Assembly (NCBI GenBank): GCA_017405785.1
Contig: JAFQZR010000018.1
Span: forward strand, 62,001-126,000
DNA length: 64,000 bases
Reading direction: 5' to 3'
Origin: Erysipelotrichaceae bacterium
GTDB lineage: Bacteria > Bacillota_I > Bacilli_A > Erysipelotrichales > Erysipelotrichaceae
A program made the position numbers and the translations under genes. Each line of letters starts with the position of its first letter. Position 1 is the stretch's first letter. Below are positions 8,125-17,097 of the stretch, in pieces. The notes below the pieces were generated by a model. It was not told the origin of the DNA and did not search any database. It worked only from the letters and a program-made list of their open reading frames with translations.

Positions 8125-8685
8125 ATGTGGTTTGATATATTTGTCATTGGCATAGGCTTATCAATGGATTCCTTCTCAGTATCCGTCTGCAAGGGCCTGG
8201 CCATGAAGAAACTCGACATGAAGAAGGCATTACTGTGCGGTATCTACTTCGGTTTCTTCCAGGGTTTCATGCCTCTGGTAGGGTATCTTTTAGGTGCATC
8301 TTTTGAATCCCTTGTTACCAGCATTGACCACTGGATCGCCTTTGTCTTACTGTCATTTATTGGCGGCAACATGATCAGGGAAGCCTTAAGCGGTGAAGAG
8401 GAAACCATCAGTGACGACACGGGATTCAAGGAGATGTTACTGCTGGCGATAGCCACCAGCATTGATGCCTTAAGCGTTGGTGTTACCTTCGCTTTCCTGG
8501 AGATGAATATCTGGCTGGCAGTCATCATGATCGGCTGCACCACATTTGTACTGTCCATTTTAGGTGCGGTATTAGGCCACAGATTCGGCCGCATGCTGGG
8601 AAACAGGGCTCAGATACTGGGAGGCATCATCCTGATCTTCATTGGGCTGAAGATATTACTTGAACATCTGGGCATAATCGGATAG
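8125..8685 (+). CDS. mntP: Manganese efflux pump MntP
   Basis: 186 residues with six predicted helices in an internal two-fold repeat, the normal MntP (DUF204) size. Each half carries the acidic signature: GLSMDSFSVSVCKG with D15 and ATSIDALSVGVTF with D114; these Asp residues line the Mn2+ path in Escherichia coli MntP. It exports excess manganese. It stands alone between two terminators. No manganese riboswitch is visible in the 70 nt upstream, so control must be by a protein or constitutive. Confidence 0.93.
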   Translation: MWFDIFVIGIGLSMDSFSVSVCKGLAMKKLDMKKALLCGIYFGFFQGFMPLVGYLLGASFESLVTSIDHWIAFVLLSFIGGNMIREALSGEEETISDDTGFKEMLLLAIATSIDALSVGVTFAFLEMNIWLAVIMIGCTTFVLSILGAVLGHRFGRMLGNRAQILGGIILIFIGLKILLEHLGIIG

Positions 8686-8688
8686 AGG

Positions 8689-8711
8689 GCATACGTAAGG
8701 TATGCTTTTTT
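8689..8711 (+). terminator. Rho-independent terminator after mntP
   Basis: GCATAC / GTATGC stem, 5-nt loop, six T, directly after the stop codon. Confidence 0.85.
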
Positions 8712-8756
8712 ATTGATTTCATAATATAATGGTTTTGAAATGAGAGGTCTGTTAAC

Positions 8757-9785
8757 ATGAAAGAATTCAGAGGATACAGAAGAGGCGTGGACCTGGGAGG
8801 CTGGCTGTCACAGTGTGACAATACCATTGAAACGTATGAAACATTTATAAAGGAAGAAGATTTCAGGACCATAAGTGAATGGGGGCTGGATCATGTACGT
8901 ATTCCGGTTGACTATGATCTGATTGAATATGAAAACGGCAATTCCCGTGATGAAGGATGGCAGTATCTGGACAGAGCCATTGAATGGGCCGGTAAATACG
9001 GGCTGAATGCGATAATTGACCTGCACAAGACCTTCGGATACAGTTTTGATATCGGTGAAAATGAGGAAGGCTTCTTTGAGAGTGAAACATATCAGGAACG
9101 CTTCTATGCTTTATGGGAGACATTCGCAAAGAGATATGGCAGGTTCAGTGAGAGAGTAGCCTTTGAATTACTGAATGAGGTTACTGATCCGTCATACAGT
9201 GATCCGTGGAACAGGATCGCTGCTGAATGCATAAAAAGAATCAGAAATATCTGCCCGGATGTCAGGATCATTGTGGGAGGCTATTATAACAACAGTATTG
9301 AAGCCTTAAAGGATTTGTTATGGCCAACTGATGAGAACATTGTCTATACCTTCCACTGTTACAATCCACTGATCTTTACCCATCAGGGTGCTTACTGGAT
9401 CCCGACCATGGATACTTCATTCCGTATTTCCGTCAGTGAACCGTACGGTGTCATGAAAGAAGCTGCACGGAAGCAGCTGGGGAATTTCTATGATGATCTG
9501 ACTGGCTGGGATGACAATGATAAGCTGAGCAGCGCCTATTATGAGAAACTGTTTGCCCAGGCCAGAGAGATCTCTCTGGAAAGAGATGTACCTTTATATT
9601 GCGGTGAGTACGGTGTGGTTGATCTGGCAGACGCTCATGAAACGCTGAACTGGTACCGCATTATCCACGAAACCTTTGAGAAATTCGGTATTGGCCGTGC
9701 TGCCTGGAATTACCACGGCAAGGACTTCGGTCTGGTTGATGATCACATGAAGGATGTACTGGAAGAACTGATAACACTGTTATAA
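8757..9785 (+). CDS. Cytosolic glycoside hydrolase family 5 enzyme
   Basis: 342 residues forming a GH5 (beta/alpha)8 barrel with no signal peptide. VDLGGWLSQ opens the barrel. Acid/base Glu is E141 in FELLNEV and the nucleophile is E284 in CGEYGVVD; VRIPVDY and FHCYNP supply the other conserved Arg and His-Tyr positions. The pattern is closest to endo-beta-1,4-glucanase or exo-beta-1,3-glucanase-like GH5 members. Being intracellular, it would act on imported beta-gluco-oligosaccharides. It lies about 14 kb from the secreted GH5 gene, separated from that locus by the tryptophanase. A TATAAT at 8725-8730 may be its -10 box. Confidence 0.85.
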   Translation: MKEFRGYRRGVDLGGWLSQCDNTIETYETFIKEEDFRTISEWGLDHVRIPVDYDLIEYENGNSRDEGWQYLDRAIEWAGKYGLNAIIDLHKTFGYSFDIGENEEGFFESETYQERFYALWETFAKRYGRFSERVAFELLNEVTDPSYSDPWNRIAAECIKRIRNICPDVRIIVGGYYNNSIEALKDLLWPTDENIVYTFHCYNPLIFTHQGAYWIPTMDTSFRISVSEPYGVMKEAARKQLGNFYDDLTGWDDNDKLSSAYYEKLFAQAREISLERDVPLYCGEYGVVDLADAHETLNWYRIIHETFEKFGIGRAAWNYHGKDFGLVDDHMKDVLEELITLL

Positions 9786-9831
9786 ACAGGGATACCTGTA
9801 TAAATAAAGAAAGCAGAATTTGGAGGAAACA

Positions 9832-11493
9832 ATGAAAGAAGAATATCCGCTTAATGTTCCTACTCCACATCACTTTACCTTTGCTGTACGTGATTTACCA
9901 AATGTTACTGTCCAACAGCGTGAGCGTGCTCTGAAGGCTACGCACTACAACGAATTTGCCTTTCCATCGGGAATGCTGACGGTTGACATGCTGTCGGATT
10001 CCGGTACTACAGCCATGACCAATCATCAATGGGCATCTTTGTTTCTGGGAGATGAAGCCTATGGGCGAAATACCGGTTACTATGTACTGCTCGATACTTT
10101 CCGCGATATCTTTGAACGAGGCGGAGAGAAAAACTGGAAGAAATCCATTGATCTGGTAAGAACTGACTGCCGAGATGTGGAAAAAATGATGGATGAGCTA
10201 TACCTCTGCGAGTATGAGGGAGGTCTGTTCAATGGCGGAGCAGCGCAGATGGAAAGACCAAATGCGTTCATCATTCAGCAGGGAAGAGCTGCTGAAAGCG
10301 TGCTGATGGAAATTGTCAAGAATATCCTTGCTAAGCGTCATCCGGGTAAGGTATTCACAATCCCTTCCAACGGACACTTTGATACCACTGAAGGAAACAT
10401 CAAGCAGATGGGTTCAATTCCGCGCAATCTGTATAATAAGGAACTTCTGTATGAAGTACCTGAGGGCGGCCGTTATGAAAAGAATCCTTTCAAGGGAAAC
10501 ATGGATCTCGGCAAACTGAATCAGCTTATAGATGCCGTTGGTGCTGAGAACATACCGCTCATCTTTACCTGCATAACCAATAACCCGGTATGCGGGCAGG
10601 CTGTTTCAATGGCTAACCTGCGTGCTGTCAGTGAGATAGCTCATAAATACAACATACCTTATATATTTGATGCTGCTCGTTGGGCAGAAAATGCCTATTT
10701 CATCAAGATGAATGAAGATGGATACAGAGATAAGAGCATTGCGGAAATAGCCACTGAAATGTTCTCTTACTGTGACGGTTTTGCCATGAGTGCCAAGAAA
10801 GATGGCCATGCCAACATGGGCGGCATGCTGGCTTTCCGTGACAGAGGACTGTTCTGGAAGAACTTCTCTGATTTCAATGAAGACGGTTCAGTAAAAACTG
10901 ACGTGGGTGTGCTGCTGAAAGTCAAGCAGATATCCTGTTATGGTAATGACAGCTACGGCGGCATGAGCGGACGTGATATCATGGCCCTGGCTGTAGGTCT
11001 GTATGAGAGCTGTGATTTCAATTACATGAACGAACGTGTCAGTCAGGCAAACTATCTGGCTGAAGGCTTCTATGATGCCGGTGTAAAGGGCGTTGTTCTT
11101 CCGGCAGGAGGTCATGCCGTATACATCAACATGGATGAATTCTTTGACGGCAGGCGCGGCCATGAAACCTTCGCCGGTGAGGGATTCTCTCTGGAACTGA
11201 TACGCCGCTATGGCATACGTGTGGCAGAACTTGGCGACTTTTCTATGGAATATGACCTGAAGACACCTGAGCAGCAGGCTGAAGTGGCTAATGTCGTGCG
11301 TTTCGCCATTGACCGCAGCCGTCTGACCCGTGAGCATCTGGACTATGTAATTGCGGCGGTTAAGGCTTTATACGAAGACAGAGATACCATTCCAAACATG
11401 CGTATTGTCTGGGGGCACAATTTGCCGATGCGTCATTTCCATGCATTCCTGGAGCCATATGCTCCAAGTGAAGACCAGCTTTGCGATCAATAA
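9832..11493 (+). CDS. tnaA: Tryptophanase (PLP-dependent beta-eliminating lyase)
   Basis: Converts L-tryptophan to indole, pyruvate and ammonia. 553 residues from the ATG with GGAGG 5 nt upstream. VDMLSDSGTTAM opens the core. The PLP site is D280 and R283 in FDAARWAENAYFIK and the aldimine lysine in MSAKKDGHANMGG (K323). Two residues that separate tryptophanase from tyrosine phenol-lyase are present: Asp184 (D137 in E. coli) and His535 (H463). The enzyme is about 80 residues longer than the 471-aa E. coli protein, chiefly from an insertion around residues 95-145. No tnaC-like leader peptide or tnaB permease is adjacent. Confidence 0.9.
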   Translation: MKEEYPLNVPTPHHFTFAVRDLPNVTVQQRERALKATHYNEFAFPSGMLTVDMLSDSGTTAMTNHQWASLFLGDEAYGRNTGYYVLLDTFRDIFERGGEKNWKKSIDLVRTDCRDVEKMMDELYLCEYEGGLFNGGAAQMERPNAFIIQQGRAAESVLMEIVKNILAKRHPGKVFTIPSNGHFDTTEGNIKQMGSIPRNLYNKELLYEVPEGGRYEKNPFKGNMDLGKLNQLIDAVGAENIPLIFTCITNNPVCGQAVSMANLRAVSEIAHKYNIPYIFDAARWAENAYFIKMNEDGYRDKSIAEIATEMFSYCDGFAMSAKKDGHANMGGMLAFRDRGLFWKNFSDFNEDGSVKTDVGVLLKVKQISCYGNDSYGGMSGRDIMALAVGLYESCDFNYMNERVSQANYLAEGFYDAGVKGVVLPAGGHAVYINMDEFFDGRRGHETFAGEGFSLELIRRYGIRVAELGDFSMEYDLKTPEQQAEVANVVRFAIDRSRLTREHLDYVIAAVKALYEDRDTIPNMRIVWGHNLPMRHFHAFLEPYAPSEDQLCDQ

Positions 11494-11503
11494 TACATAA
11501 GAA

Positions 11504-11523
11504 AAAAGCCCTGCTAGGCTTTT
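11504..11523. terminator. Bidirectional terminator between tnaA and the cellodextrin phosphorylase
   Basis: AAAAGCC / GGCTTTT stem with a 6-nt loop between converging genes. The T run is longer (six) when read on the minus strand, so it serves the phosphorylase operon best. Confidence 0.7.
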
Positions 11524-11526
11524 ATC

Positions 11527-14415
11527 TTAGAGAATAACCTTTATCTCGTGGTGCTTTCTGTCGTTAGGGAAAGAGAAATAGGAGGAGGTCAGTTCACCGT
11601 CGAGATATACCTTTGACAGTTCGGTCATTCGGTAATTTGATGTGGCATCGATGCTGATGTTCAGTACGGTGCCTTTTATATTGAGCGAGTAACTGAAGTG
11701 CGGTCTGTTAACGACCGGATTCAGTCTGATATTGCCGTTTTCAAATTCAATGCCGCATACCTCATAGAGAGCGAGAGTCAGCCAGGAAGCCGTTCCGGAA
11801 AGGATAGGTCCGATGTTTTCTCCGGTCTGAGAGTTATTGTACTGCGTGCAGAAGCGAGGATTGCCTTTCAGAACGAACGGATCATCCATTGTCTTAAACG
11901 GAAGAGTCTTATCGATCATGAAGAAGGCCAGATCCTTCAGTCTGTCAGCCAGCACCGGATCGCTTACACTCTTGGCTTTCTGTAAGGCGGCAACGGTAGC
12001 CATCATGGCTGCATGCTTGAAGACGCCGCCGTTTTCCCTGTCACCAGGGAAGTAGAATGAGGTACCGGTAATGACATCCAGTAAATCGTAGTTTACCGGA
12101 GTGCAAAGCTTAAGTCCGGCATCGGTCTTCAGATATCTGTCAATGACATCCAGCATTGAGGAGATTTCCTCTTCGCTGGCAACATTGGACAGTAAGGCCC
12201 AGCTGAAACTGTTGAGATAATATGTTCCGTCGATTTCCGGATCAAGTGATAAGCCATCATGAGTGCTTCCCAGATATCTGAATGTGCGGTCATCGTTGAT
12301 CAGGCATCTGGCATAATAGTCTTCTTTCCAGCAGTAGCTGCGGATGTTGTCTATGGTGTCGTTTTCAATCTGGGCAGCTGTATCATAGATCTCTTCATCA
12401 TCGATCAGATCAGCCATGTATCTTAATCCTGAGGCGGCAATGACCAGTAGGAAGGCGTTCATGACGCTTTCACTCTGGGTATTTTCCAGAGGAGAGCCAA
12501 AAGGCTGTCCTTTTTCTTCCAACTGTGCATAATACCGCTTTTCCTTTTCCGGACCCCACATGACGTGCTTGTCCAGACGCAGGGTATCATTCCAGTCTGC
12601 AGTATCCAGTAACGGCAGATGATGTCTGCCGATGGATATTCTGCCGGAATAGACGATGATAGCTCTTAAGGTCTCAATAAGACTGCGTTTCTTATCACTG
12701 CCGGCAACAGGGAACTGTTTTAACAGGAAATCCGTATCTCCGGTCAGGCGTACATAGCGTTCAACGGCTTGTAACAGCCATAACCGGTCATCGGAACACA
12801 TTCCCGGTTCCTTGCCTCTGGTAGTGAAGTTGTGGTAGGCATAGCCTAATTCAAAGACGTTGGCGATCCAGGAACCTAACAGTTCTCTGATCAGGGCGTC
12901 CTTGCCGCTGCCATGAAGATAATACATGGAAGCGAAGATATCCTGAATTTCCCTGAATCCGGTTTCGCGGTAGGACTTCTGGGTCCAGGCGAAGGAACGG
13001 GAAATATAAGTCTGATAAAGAACCTGGAAAGGCAGATTGTGGGAGAGATAGGCATCCAGGTCCTGGTCAGTGGTATTCACTGAAAGGAATGAACTGTATT
13101 CACGAAAGCTGTTTCTGATCTTCTGTAAGGTGAGGGATAAAGCTTCCGGATCGCTGTATCTGGTATAAAGGTTATACAGCTGGCTGTCAGCCAGTTCTCT
13201 GACGTCCTCTTTATCTTCAGCCATGCCGACAAATTCGTCGAAGCAGACGGTATCACCAGCCGGAATATCTGCGCTTTTAGCCATTGCAAAGAAGCAGGCT
13301 CCGCGGCGGCTGTAACTGTTGGACAGTCTGGCCAGATTTTCCGGTCTGTCATAACTGCCGGCTCCCAAGAAGCCATTAACATCGCCGGTAAATTCATCCA
13401 TGGCTTCACCATCGCATAACAGCATCGCAAATCTCTTTTCGCAATTGCAGGCCTTAGGCTTATGATGTGCACTTACCGCAATCGGTGTACCGTTAATGCG
13501 GTAGGTTTCGCTTTCCACAACAACATTGGCATAGACGATATCGCTGGTAAGAGTACCCGGATCGGTAATACCGAACATACCGGTAACAACTACACGTAAC
13601 TGGCGGTCTTTATCGGTAAGGTTTCTGATCTGAATGCGCTGGGCTTCCACGGCTGAAGGCATGTCTTCTTCCTGTGGCAGAATGAAGATTGTTCTTCTGA
13701 TTTCCAGTCCACATTCAGTAGTATATATGATCTCAGAGTAGTTATTGTGGTGAATGCAGCAGGCGGTTGCAACGTTGTTATTAACGTCAAGTGAATAGAA
13801 TATCTGCCTGCCGTTTTCCGTAATGTAGAACTGACGGTTGGCTGTTTCACCGTTGATGTCAGGATTAAGCTCATATTTGGTTGCCAGAACCTGTTTTTCC
13901 TGTGACCGACGGAAGGAACCTCTGCCGAAACGGTCCAGAACACTCTTTGGTGTGGTCTGTAGCGGATCACTGTAGCCTTCGCGGTCACCCAGCAGCAGGT
14001 TTACGGAATAATGTGTTCCCACGGAAGGGGACTTGAGGTCAATGATCAGATTGCCTTCTTCATCCAGCTGACCGCAGGCAGACATGATTCTGTCATAGAT
14101 GTCTCTTACGGCCTGTTTCTGCCGGTCATCAAGGGCGATATATTCATCATCAACGTAAAGTCTGATGCCGTTTCTGATATTCAAAAGATAATCGGCATCG
14201 CAATTGCCGATGACGGGATATAATGCCTCAGCGTTAATTAAGGCAGCTGCTACCGGTACCTGGAAAGGCAGACCGGTAACCGCAAAGACGTGACTTTTGG
14301 CTGCATCGGTAAACAGGGCATCAGTTTTGCCTGAAAGTCTGTTTCCAAATATCTCGGCAGCATGATCCAGAGCGTTAAACTGTTCGCTGCGGGCGGTTTC
14401 AACGGTAAAATTCAT
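11527..14415 (-). CDS. Cellodextrin phosphorylase (GH94)
   Basis: Phosphorolyses cello-oligosaccharides, releasing glucose-1-phosphate from the non-reducing end in the cytosol. 962 residues, matching clostridial cellodextrin phosphorylase (about 980) and much longer than cellobiose phosphorylase (about 810). The QTTPKSVLDRFGRGSFR and ANRQFYITENGRQIFYS blocks and GFREIQDIFASMYY fit the cellodextrin clade from memory of the Clostridium thermocellum enzyme. The general-acid Asp lies in LLDTADWNDTLRLD, roughly residue 620. It is second in a two-gene operon, 42 nt after cellobiose phosphorylase. Chain-length preference is inferred from similarity. Confidence 0.85.
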   Translation of the reverse strand: MNFTVETARSEQFNALDHAAEIFGNRLSGKTDALFTDAAKSHVFAVTGLPFQVPVAAALINAEALYPVIGNCDADYLLNIRNGIRLYVDDEYIALDDRQKQAVRDIYDRIMSACGQLDEEGNLIIDLKSPSVGTHYSVNLLLGDREGYSDPLQTTPKSVLDRFGRGSFRRSQEKQVLATKYELNPDINGETANRQFYITENGRQIFYSLDVNNNVATACCIHHNNYSEIIYTTECGLEIRRTIFILPQEEDMPSAVEAQRIQIRNLTDKDRQLRVVVTGMFGITDPGTLTSDIVYANVVVESETYRINGTPIAVSAHHKPKACNCEKRFAMLLCDGEAMDEFTGDVNGFLGAGSYDRPENLARLSNSYSRRGACFFAMAKSADIPAGDTVCFDEFVGMAEDKEDVRELADSQLYNLYTRYSDPEALSLTLQKIRNSFREYSSFLSVNTTDQDLDAYLSHNLPFQVLYQTYISRSFAWTQKSYRETGFREIQDIFASMYYLHGSGKDALIRELLGSWIANVFELGYAYHNFTTRGKEPGMCSDDRLWLLQAVERYVRLTGDTDFLLKQFPVAGSDKKRSLIETLRAIIVYSGRISIGRHHLPLLDTADWNDTLRLDKHVMWGPEKEKRYYAQLEEKGQPFGSPLENTQSESVMNAFLLVIAASGLRYMADLIDDEEIYDTAAQIENDTIDNIRSYCWKEDYYARCLINDDRTFRYLGSTHDGLSLDPEIDGTYYLNSFSWALLSNVASEEEISSMLDVIDRYLKTDAGLKLCTPVNYDLLDVITGTSFYFPGDRENGGVFKHAAMMATVAALQKAKSVSDPVLADRLKDLAFFMIDKTLPFKTMDDPFVLKGNPRFCTQYNNSQTGENIGPILSGTASWLTLALYEVCGIEFENGNIRLNPVVNRPHFSYSLNIKGTVLNISIDATSNYRMTELSKVYLDGELTSSYFSFPNDRKHHEIKVIL

Positions 14416-14457
14416 AACTTCTCCTTTGTTTGAGAAAGAGACGATGTATACCGTCTC

Positions 14458-16890
14458 TTAACCCATAATTACTTCAACATCAACTTCAGCGGCATCACTG
14501 ACAGAAACCGGCCCGACAGGGACAGACTGGCCGTTGACTTTCATGGCAACGACACCTTTTTCCACGCCGTTTGGATTCTTGACTGTGATGTGATACATGG
14601 TGTTGCGGAATGATCTGTTAACTGTGAAATCCTTAACAGTATGAGGAATGCATGGATCAATGGTCAGACCGTCATAGTCAGGCTTGATACCCAGGATTCC
14701 TTCAGTCAGAACCGTGAAGGTCCAGGCGGCCGTTCCGGTCAGCCAGGAGTTCTTGCCTTCACCGAAGGTAGGAGCGTCCTTGCCGGCTACCATCTGGCAG
14801 TAGACATACGGTTCTGTGCGGTGAATTTCGGAGATCTCTTCCAGGAAAGCCGGGCAGGTCTTCTTGTAGAGTTCAAAGGCTCTGTCGCCATGACCCATGA
14901 TGGTCTCTGCGAAGATGATCCAAGGGTTGTTATGGCAGAAGATACCGGCGTTTTCCTTGTATCCAGGAGGATAGGAGGAGATTTCACCGAGGTTAAGTCT
15001 GTAAGTTGTATAGGCAGGATTCTGCAGGACGATACCGAATCTGGTATCCAGTCTTTCCTTAACGGAATCCAGGGCTTTCTGAGCTTCACCGGTTTTTACA
15101 CCGATACCGGCCATGATGCACATTCCCTGAGGTTCAATGAAGATCTTGCCTTCATCGCATTCATCGGAACCGACCTTCTTGCCGAAGGCATCATAGGCAC
15201 GGATGAACCACTCGCCATCCCAGCCTTTATCCAGGACGGTATCGTTCATTTCGCTGACAGCCTGATATGCCTTTTCGGCTTCTTCGTTAAGACCTAAATG
15301 CTTCAGGATATTGCCGTATTCACGTCCGTACTTGACGAACATGCCGGCGATGAATACTGATTCGGCAACCGGTCCTTCAGAAGGTCCGGTGATCTGGAAG
15401 GATTCACCCGGATGTTCAGAGAAGCAGTTGAGGTTCAGACAGTCGTTCCAGTCGGCACGGCCGATTAATGGAAGTCTGTTAGGACCGAGGTTGTTAAGAG
15501 TATAGTTGAAACTGCGGCGCAGGTGTTCCAGTAACGGAGCAGCCAGTTCATGGTTATTGTCAAAATCAACGATTTCATCCAGAATTGCCCAGTCGCCGGT
15601 TTCACGGATGTAGGCATCAGTGCAGGCGATCAGCCATAACGGGTCATCATTGAAACCGCCGCCGACATCAGAGTTGCCTTTTTTGGTCAGAGGCTGATAC
15701 TGATGATAGGCACCGCCGTCTGCTTTCTGAGTAGCGGCGATGTCCAGTATTCTTTCCCTGGCTCTTTCCGGGATCATGTGGACAAAACCCAGTAAGTCCT
15801 GGCAGGAATCTCTGAAGCCCATGCCTCTGCCGATACCTGATTCATAGTAGGAAGCACTTCTGGACATGTTGAAGGTTACCATGCACTGGTAAGCATTCCA
15901 GATGTTGACCATGCGGTTGACCTTTTCGTTTTCGGTGCTGACTTCAAATCCTGATAACAGATTGTTCCAGAAGGTCTTAAGAGTTCTTAATCCTTCGTCA
16001 AACTGTTCATCAGTATAGTATTTATTCATTAATAATTCAGCGTTGTGCTTGTTGATGACGGAAGGGGCGATGAACTTTTCGGCAACAGGTACTTCAATGT
16101 AGCCTAAGCCGATGATCACTTTCTGGCTCTCTTCAGGTTTCAGGGTCAGATGGAAGTGATGAGCGCCTACCGGTTGCCAGCCGTGAGCGATGGAGTTAGC
16201 ACATTTTCCGTTGACTACGGCCTGCGGGCTCTTAGGTGAACCGTAAAGGCCCATGAAGTTTTCACGTGATGTGTCAAAGGAATCTACATCTCTGTTGGCA
16301 TAGAAGACGGCATAATGGTCTCTTCTTTCTCTGTATTCGGTCTTGTGATAAATGGCACTGCCTTCGACTTCAACTTCACCGATGGAATAGTTTCTCTGGA
16401 AGTTTGTGGAGTCATCCATGGCATCCCACAGACAGAATTCCACAAAGGAGAACAGATCGATCTCTCTTTCTGTTTCGCTGTGGTTGGTTACGGTAACACG
16501 CTGCAACAGGATATTGTCATATTTAGGAACATATAATTCCTGTTTTACTTCTATATTATTCTTATATCCTTTAATAACGGAATAACCCAGACCGTGACGG
16601 CATTCATAGCTGTCAAGTTCAGTCTGTACAGGCTGCCAGCCCGGATTCCATATAATATCATTATCCTTAACATAAATGTGGAAACCGTCCTGATCCAGAG
16701 GCAGGTTGTTATATCTGTATCTGGTCAGTCTTCTTAACCTGGCATCCTTGTAGAAGGCATAACCGCCGGCTGTATTTGACAGCAGGGCGAAGAAGCTGTC
16801 GCTTCCCAGATAGTTGATCCATGGCAGCGGAGTAGCATACTTTTCTATGACATATTCCTTATTTAAGTCATCAAAATGTCCAAACTTCAT
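14458..16890 (-). CDS. cbpA: Cellobiose phosphorylase (GH94)
   Basis: Converts cellobiose and phosphate to glucose-1-phosphate and glucose, saving one ATP compared with hydrolysis. 810 residues, the normal length. The N-terminus [15 protein letters not shown], the segment [15 protein letters not shown], the [17 protein letters not shown] block and catalytic [13 protein letters not shown] (Asp near residue 480) follow the clostridial enzyme almost position by position. [20 protein letters not shown] and [11 protein letters not shown] near the C-terminus are also conserved. First gene after a divergent promoter region shared with lacI, with operator-like sites between promoter and start codon. 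Confidence 0.95.
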   Translation of the reverse strand: MKFGHFDDLNKEYVIEKYATPLPWINYLGSDSFFALLSNTAGGYAFYKDARLRRLTRYRYNNLPLDQDGFHIYVKDNDIIWNPGWQPVQTELDSYECRHGLGYSVIKGYKNNIEVKQELYVPKYDNILLQRVTVTNHSETEREIDLFSFVEFCLWDAMDDSTNFQRNYSIGEVEVEGSAIYHKTEYRERRDHYAVFYANRDVDSFDTSRENFMGLYGSPKSPQAVVNGKCANSIAHGWQPVGAHHFHLTLKPEESQKVIIGLGYIEVPVAEKFIAPSVINKHNAELLMNKYYTDEQFDEGLRTLKTFWNNLLSGFEVSTENEKVNRMVNIWNAYQCMVTFNMSRSASYYESGIGRGMGFRDSCQDLLGFVHMIPERARERILDIAATQKADGGAYHQYQPLTKKGNSDVGGGFNDDPLWLIACTDAYIRETGDWAILDEIVDFDNNHELAAPLLEHLRRSFNYTLNNLGPNRLPLIGRADWNDCLNLNCFSEHPGESFQITGPSEGPVAESVFIAGMFVKYGREYGNILKHLGLNEEAEKAYQAVSEMNDTVLDKGWDGEWFIRAYDAFGKKVGSDECDEGKIFIEPQGMCIMAGIGVKTGEAQKALDSVKERLDTRFGIVLQNPAYTTYRLNLGEISSYPPGYKENAGIFCHNNPWIIFAETIMGHGDRAFELYKKTCPAFLEEISEIHRTEPYVYCQMVAGKDAPTFGEGKNSWLTGTAAWTFTVLTEGILGIKPDYDGLTIDPCIPHTVKDFTVNRSFRNTMYHITVKNPNGVEKGVVAMKVNGQSVPVGPVSVSDAAEVDVEVIMG

Positions 16891-16918
16891 ATATAAATTC
16901 CTCTTTAAGTACTTTCAA

Positions 16919-16932
16919 CGTAAACGATTACG
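16919..16932. promoter_or_regulatory. LacI-type operator upstream of cbpA
   Basis: CGTAAACGATTACG, with 5-bp arms CGTAA/TTACG around a CG-containing centre. It lies just downstream of the predicted cbpA promoter, where a bound repressor would block elongation or initiation. Assignment to the adjacent LacI protein is inferred. Confidence 0.65.
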
Positions 16933-16956
16933 TGAATTTTAAGTAGTTACACCTTA

Positions 16957-16985
16957 ATAATAAAGGGTTTTTAGCCGAAAAACAA
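16957..16985 (-). promoter_or_regulatory. Predicted promoter of the cbpA operon
   Basis: Read on the minus strand: TTGTTT (16980-16985), a 17-nt spacer and TATTAT (16957-16962), about 67 nt before the cbpA ATG. The operator at 16919-16932 lies inside the resulting leader. Confidence 0.6.
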
Positions 16986-17001
16986 CCAAAATTTAAAAAA
17001 A

Positions 17002-17015
17002 TGTAAACGATTTCA
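17002..17015. promoter_or_regulatory. cre-like / LacI-family operator between cbpA and lacI
   Basis: TGTAAACGATTTCA matches the CcpA cre consensus TGWAANCGNTNWCA at every position. It sits about 10 nt upstream of the lacI -35 and about 17 nt upstream of the cbpA -35, so it could serve catabolite repression or the local LacI-family protein. The two cannot be separated by sequence alone. Confidence 0.65.
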
Positions 17016-17024
17016 AAAAAAGTG

Positions 17025-17052
17025 TTTACAAACTACGAAAATATGGTATGCT
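17025..17052 (+). promoter_or_regulatory. Predicted promoter of the lacI-ABC transporter operon
   Basis: TTTACA (17025-17030), 16-nt spacer, TATGCT (17047-17052), about 45 nt before the regulator ATG. Bracketed by operator-like sites on both sides. Confidence 0.6.
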
Positions 17053-17059
17053 GAAATTG

Positions 17060-17073
17060 TGAAAACGATTAAG
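17060..17073. promoter_or_regulatory. LacI-type half-conserved operator at the lacI transcription start
   Basis: TGAAAACGATTAAG shares the AAACGATT core with the two neighbouring sites and lies 8 nt after the -10 box, covering the likely start of transcription. Suggests autorepression. Confidence 0.5.
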
Positions 17074-17097
17074 TAGTTTTTAGAAACGAGGTACGAA

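Noticed and set aside
9786-9831. tnaC-type leader or tryptophan riboswitch before tryptophanase
   Set aside because: The gap is only 46 nt with no small frame containing a Trp codon and no hairpin.
10888-11337. 149-codon minus-strand frame inside the tryptophanase gene
   Set aside because: Antisense to conserved PLP-enzyme sequence with no start signals.
14641-15297. 218-codon plus-strand open frame opposite the cellobiose phosphorylase gene
   Set aside because: Lies fully inside a gene with family-wide conservation on the other strand; has no ribosome site or recognisable motif.
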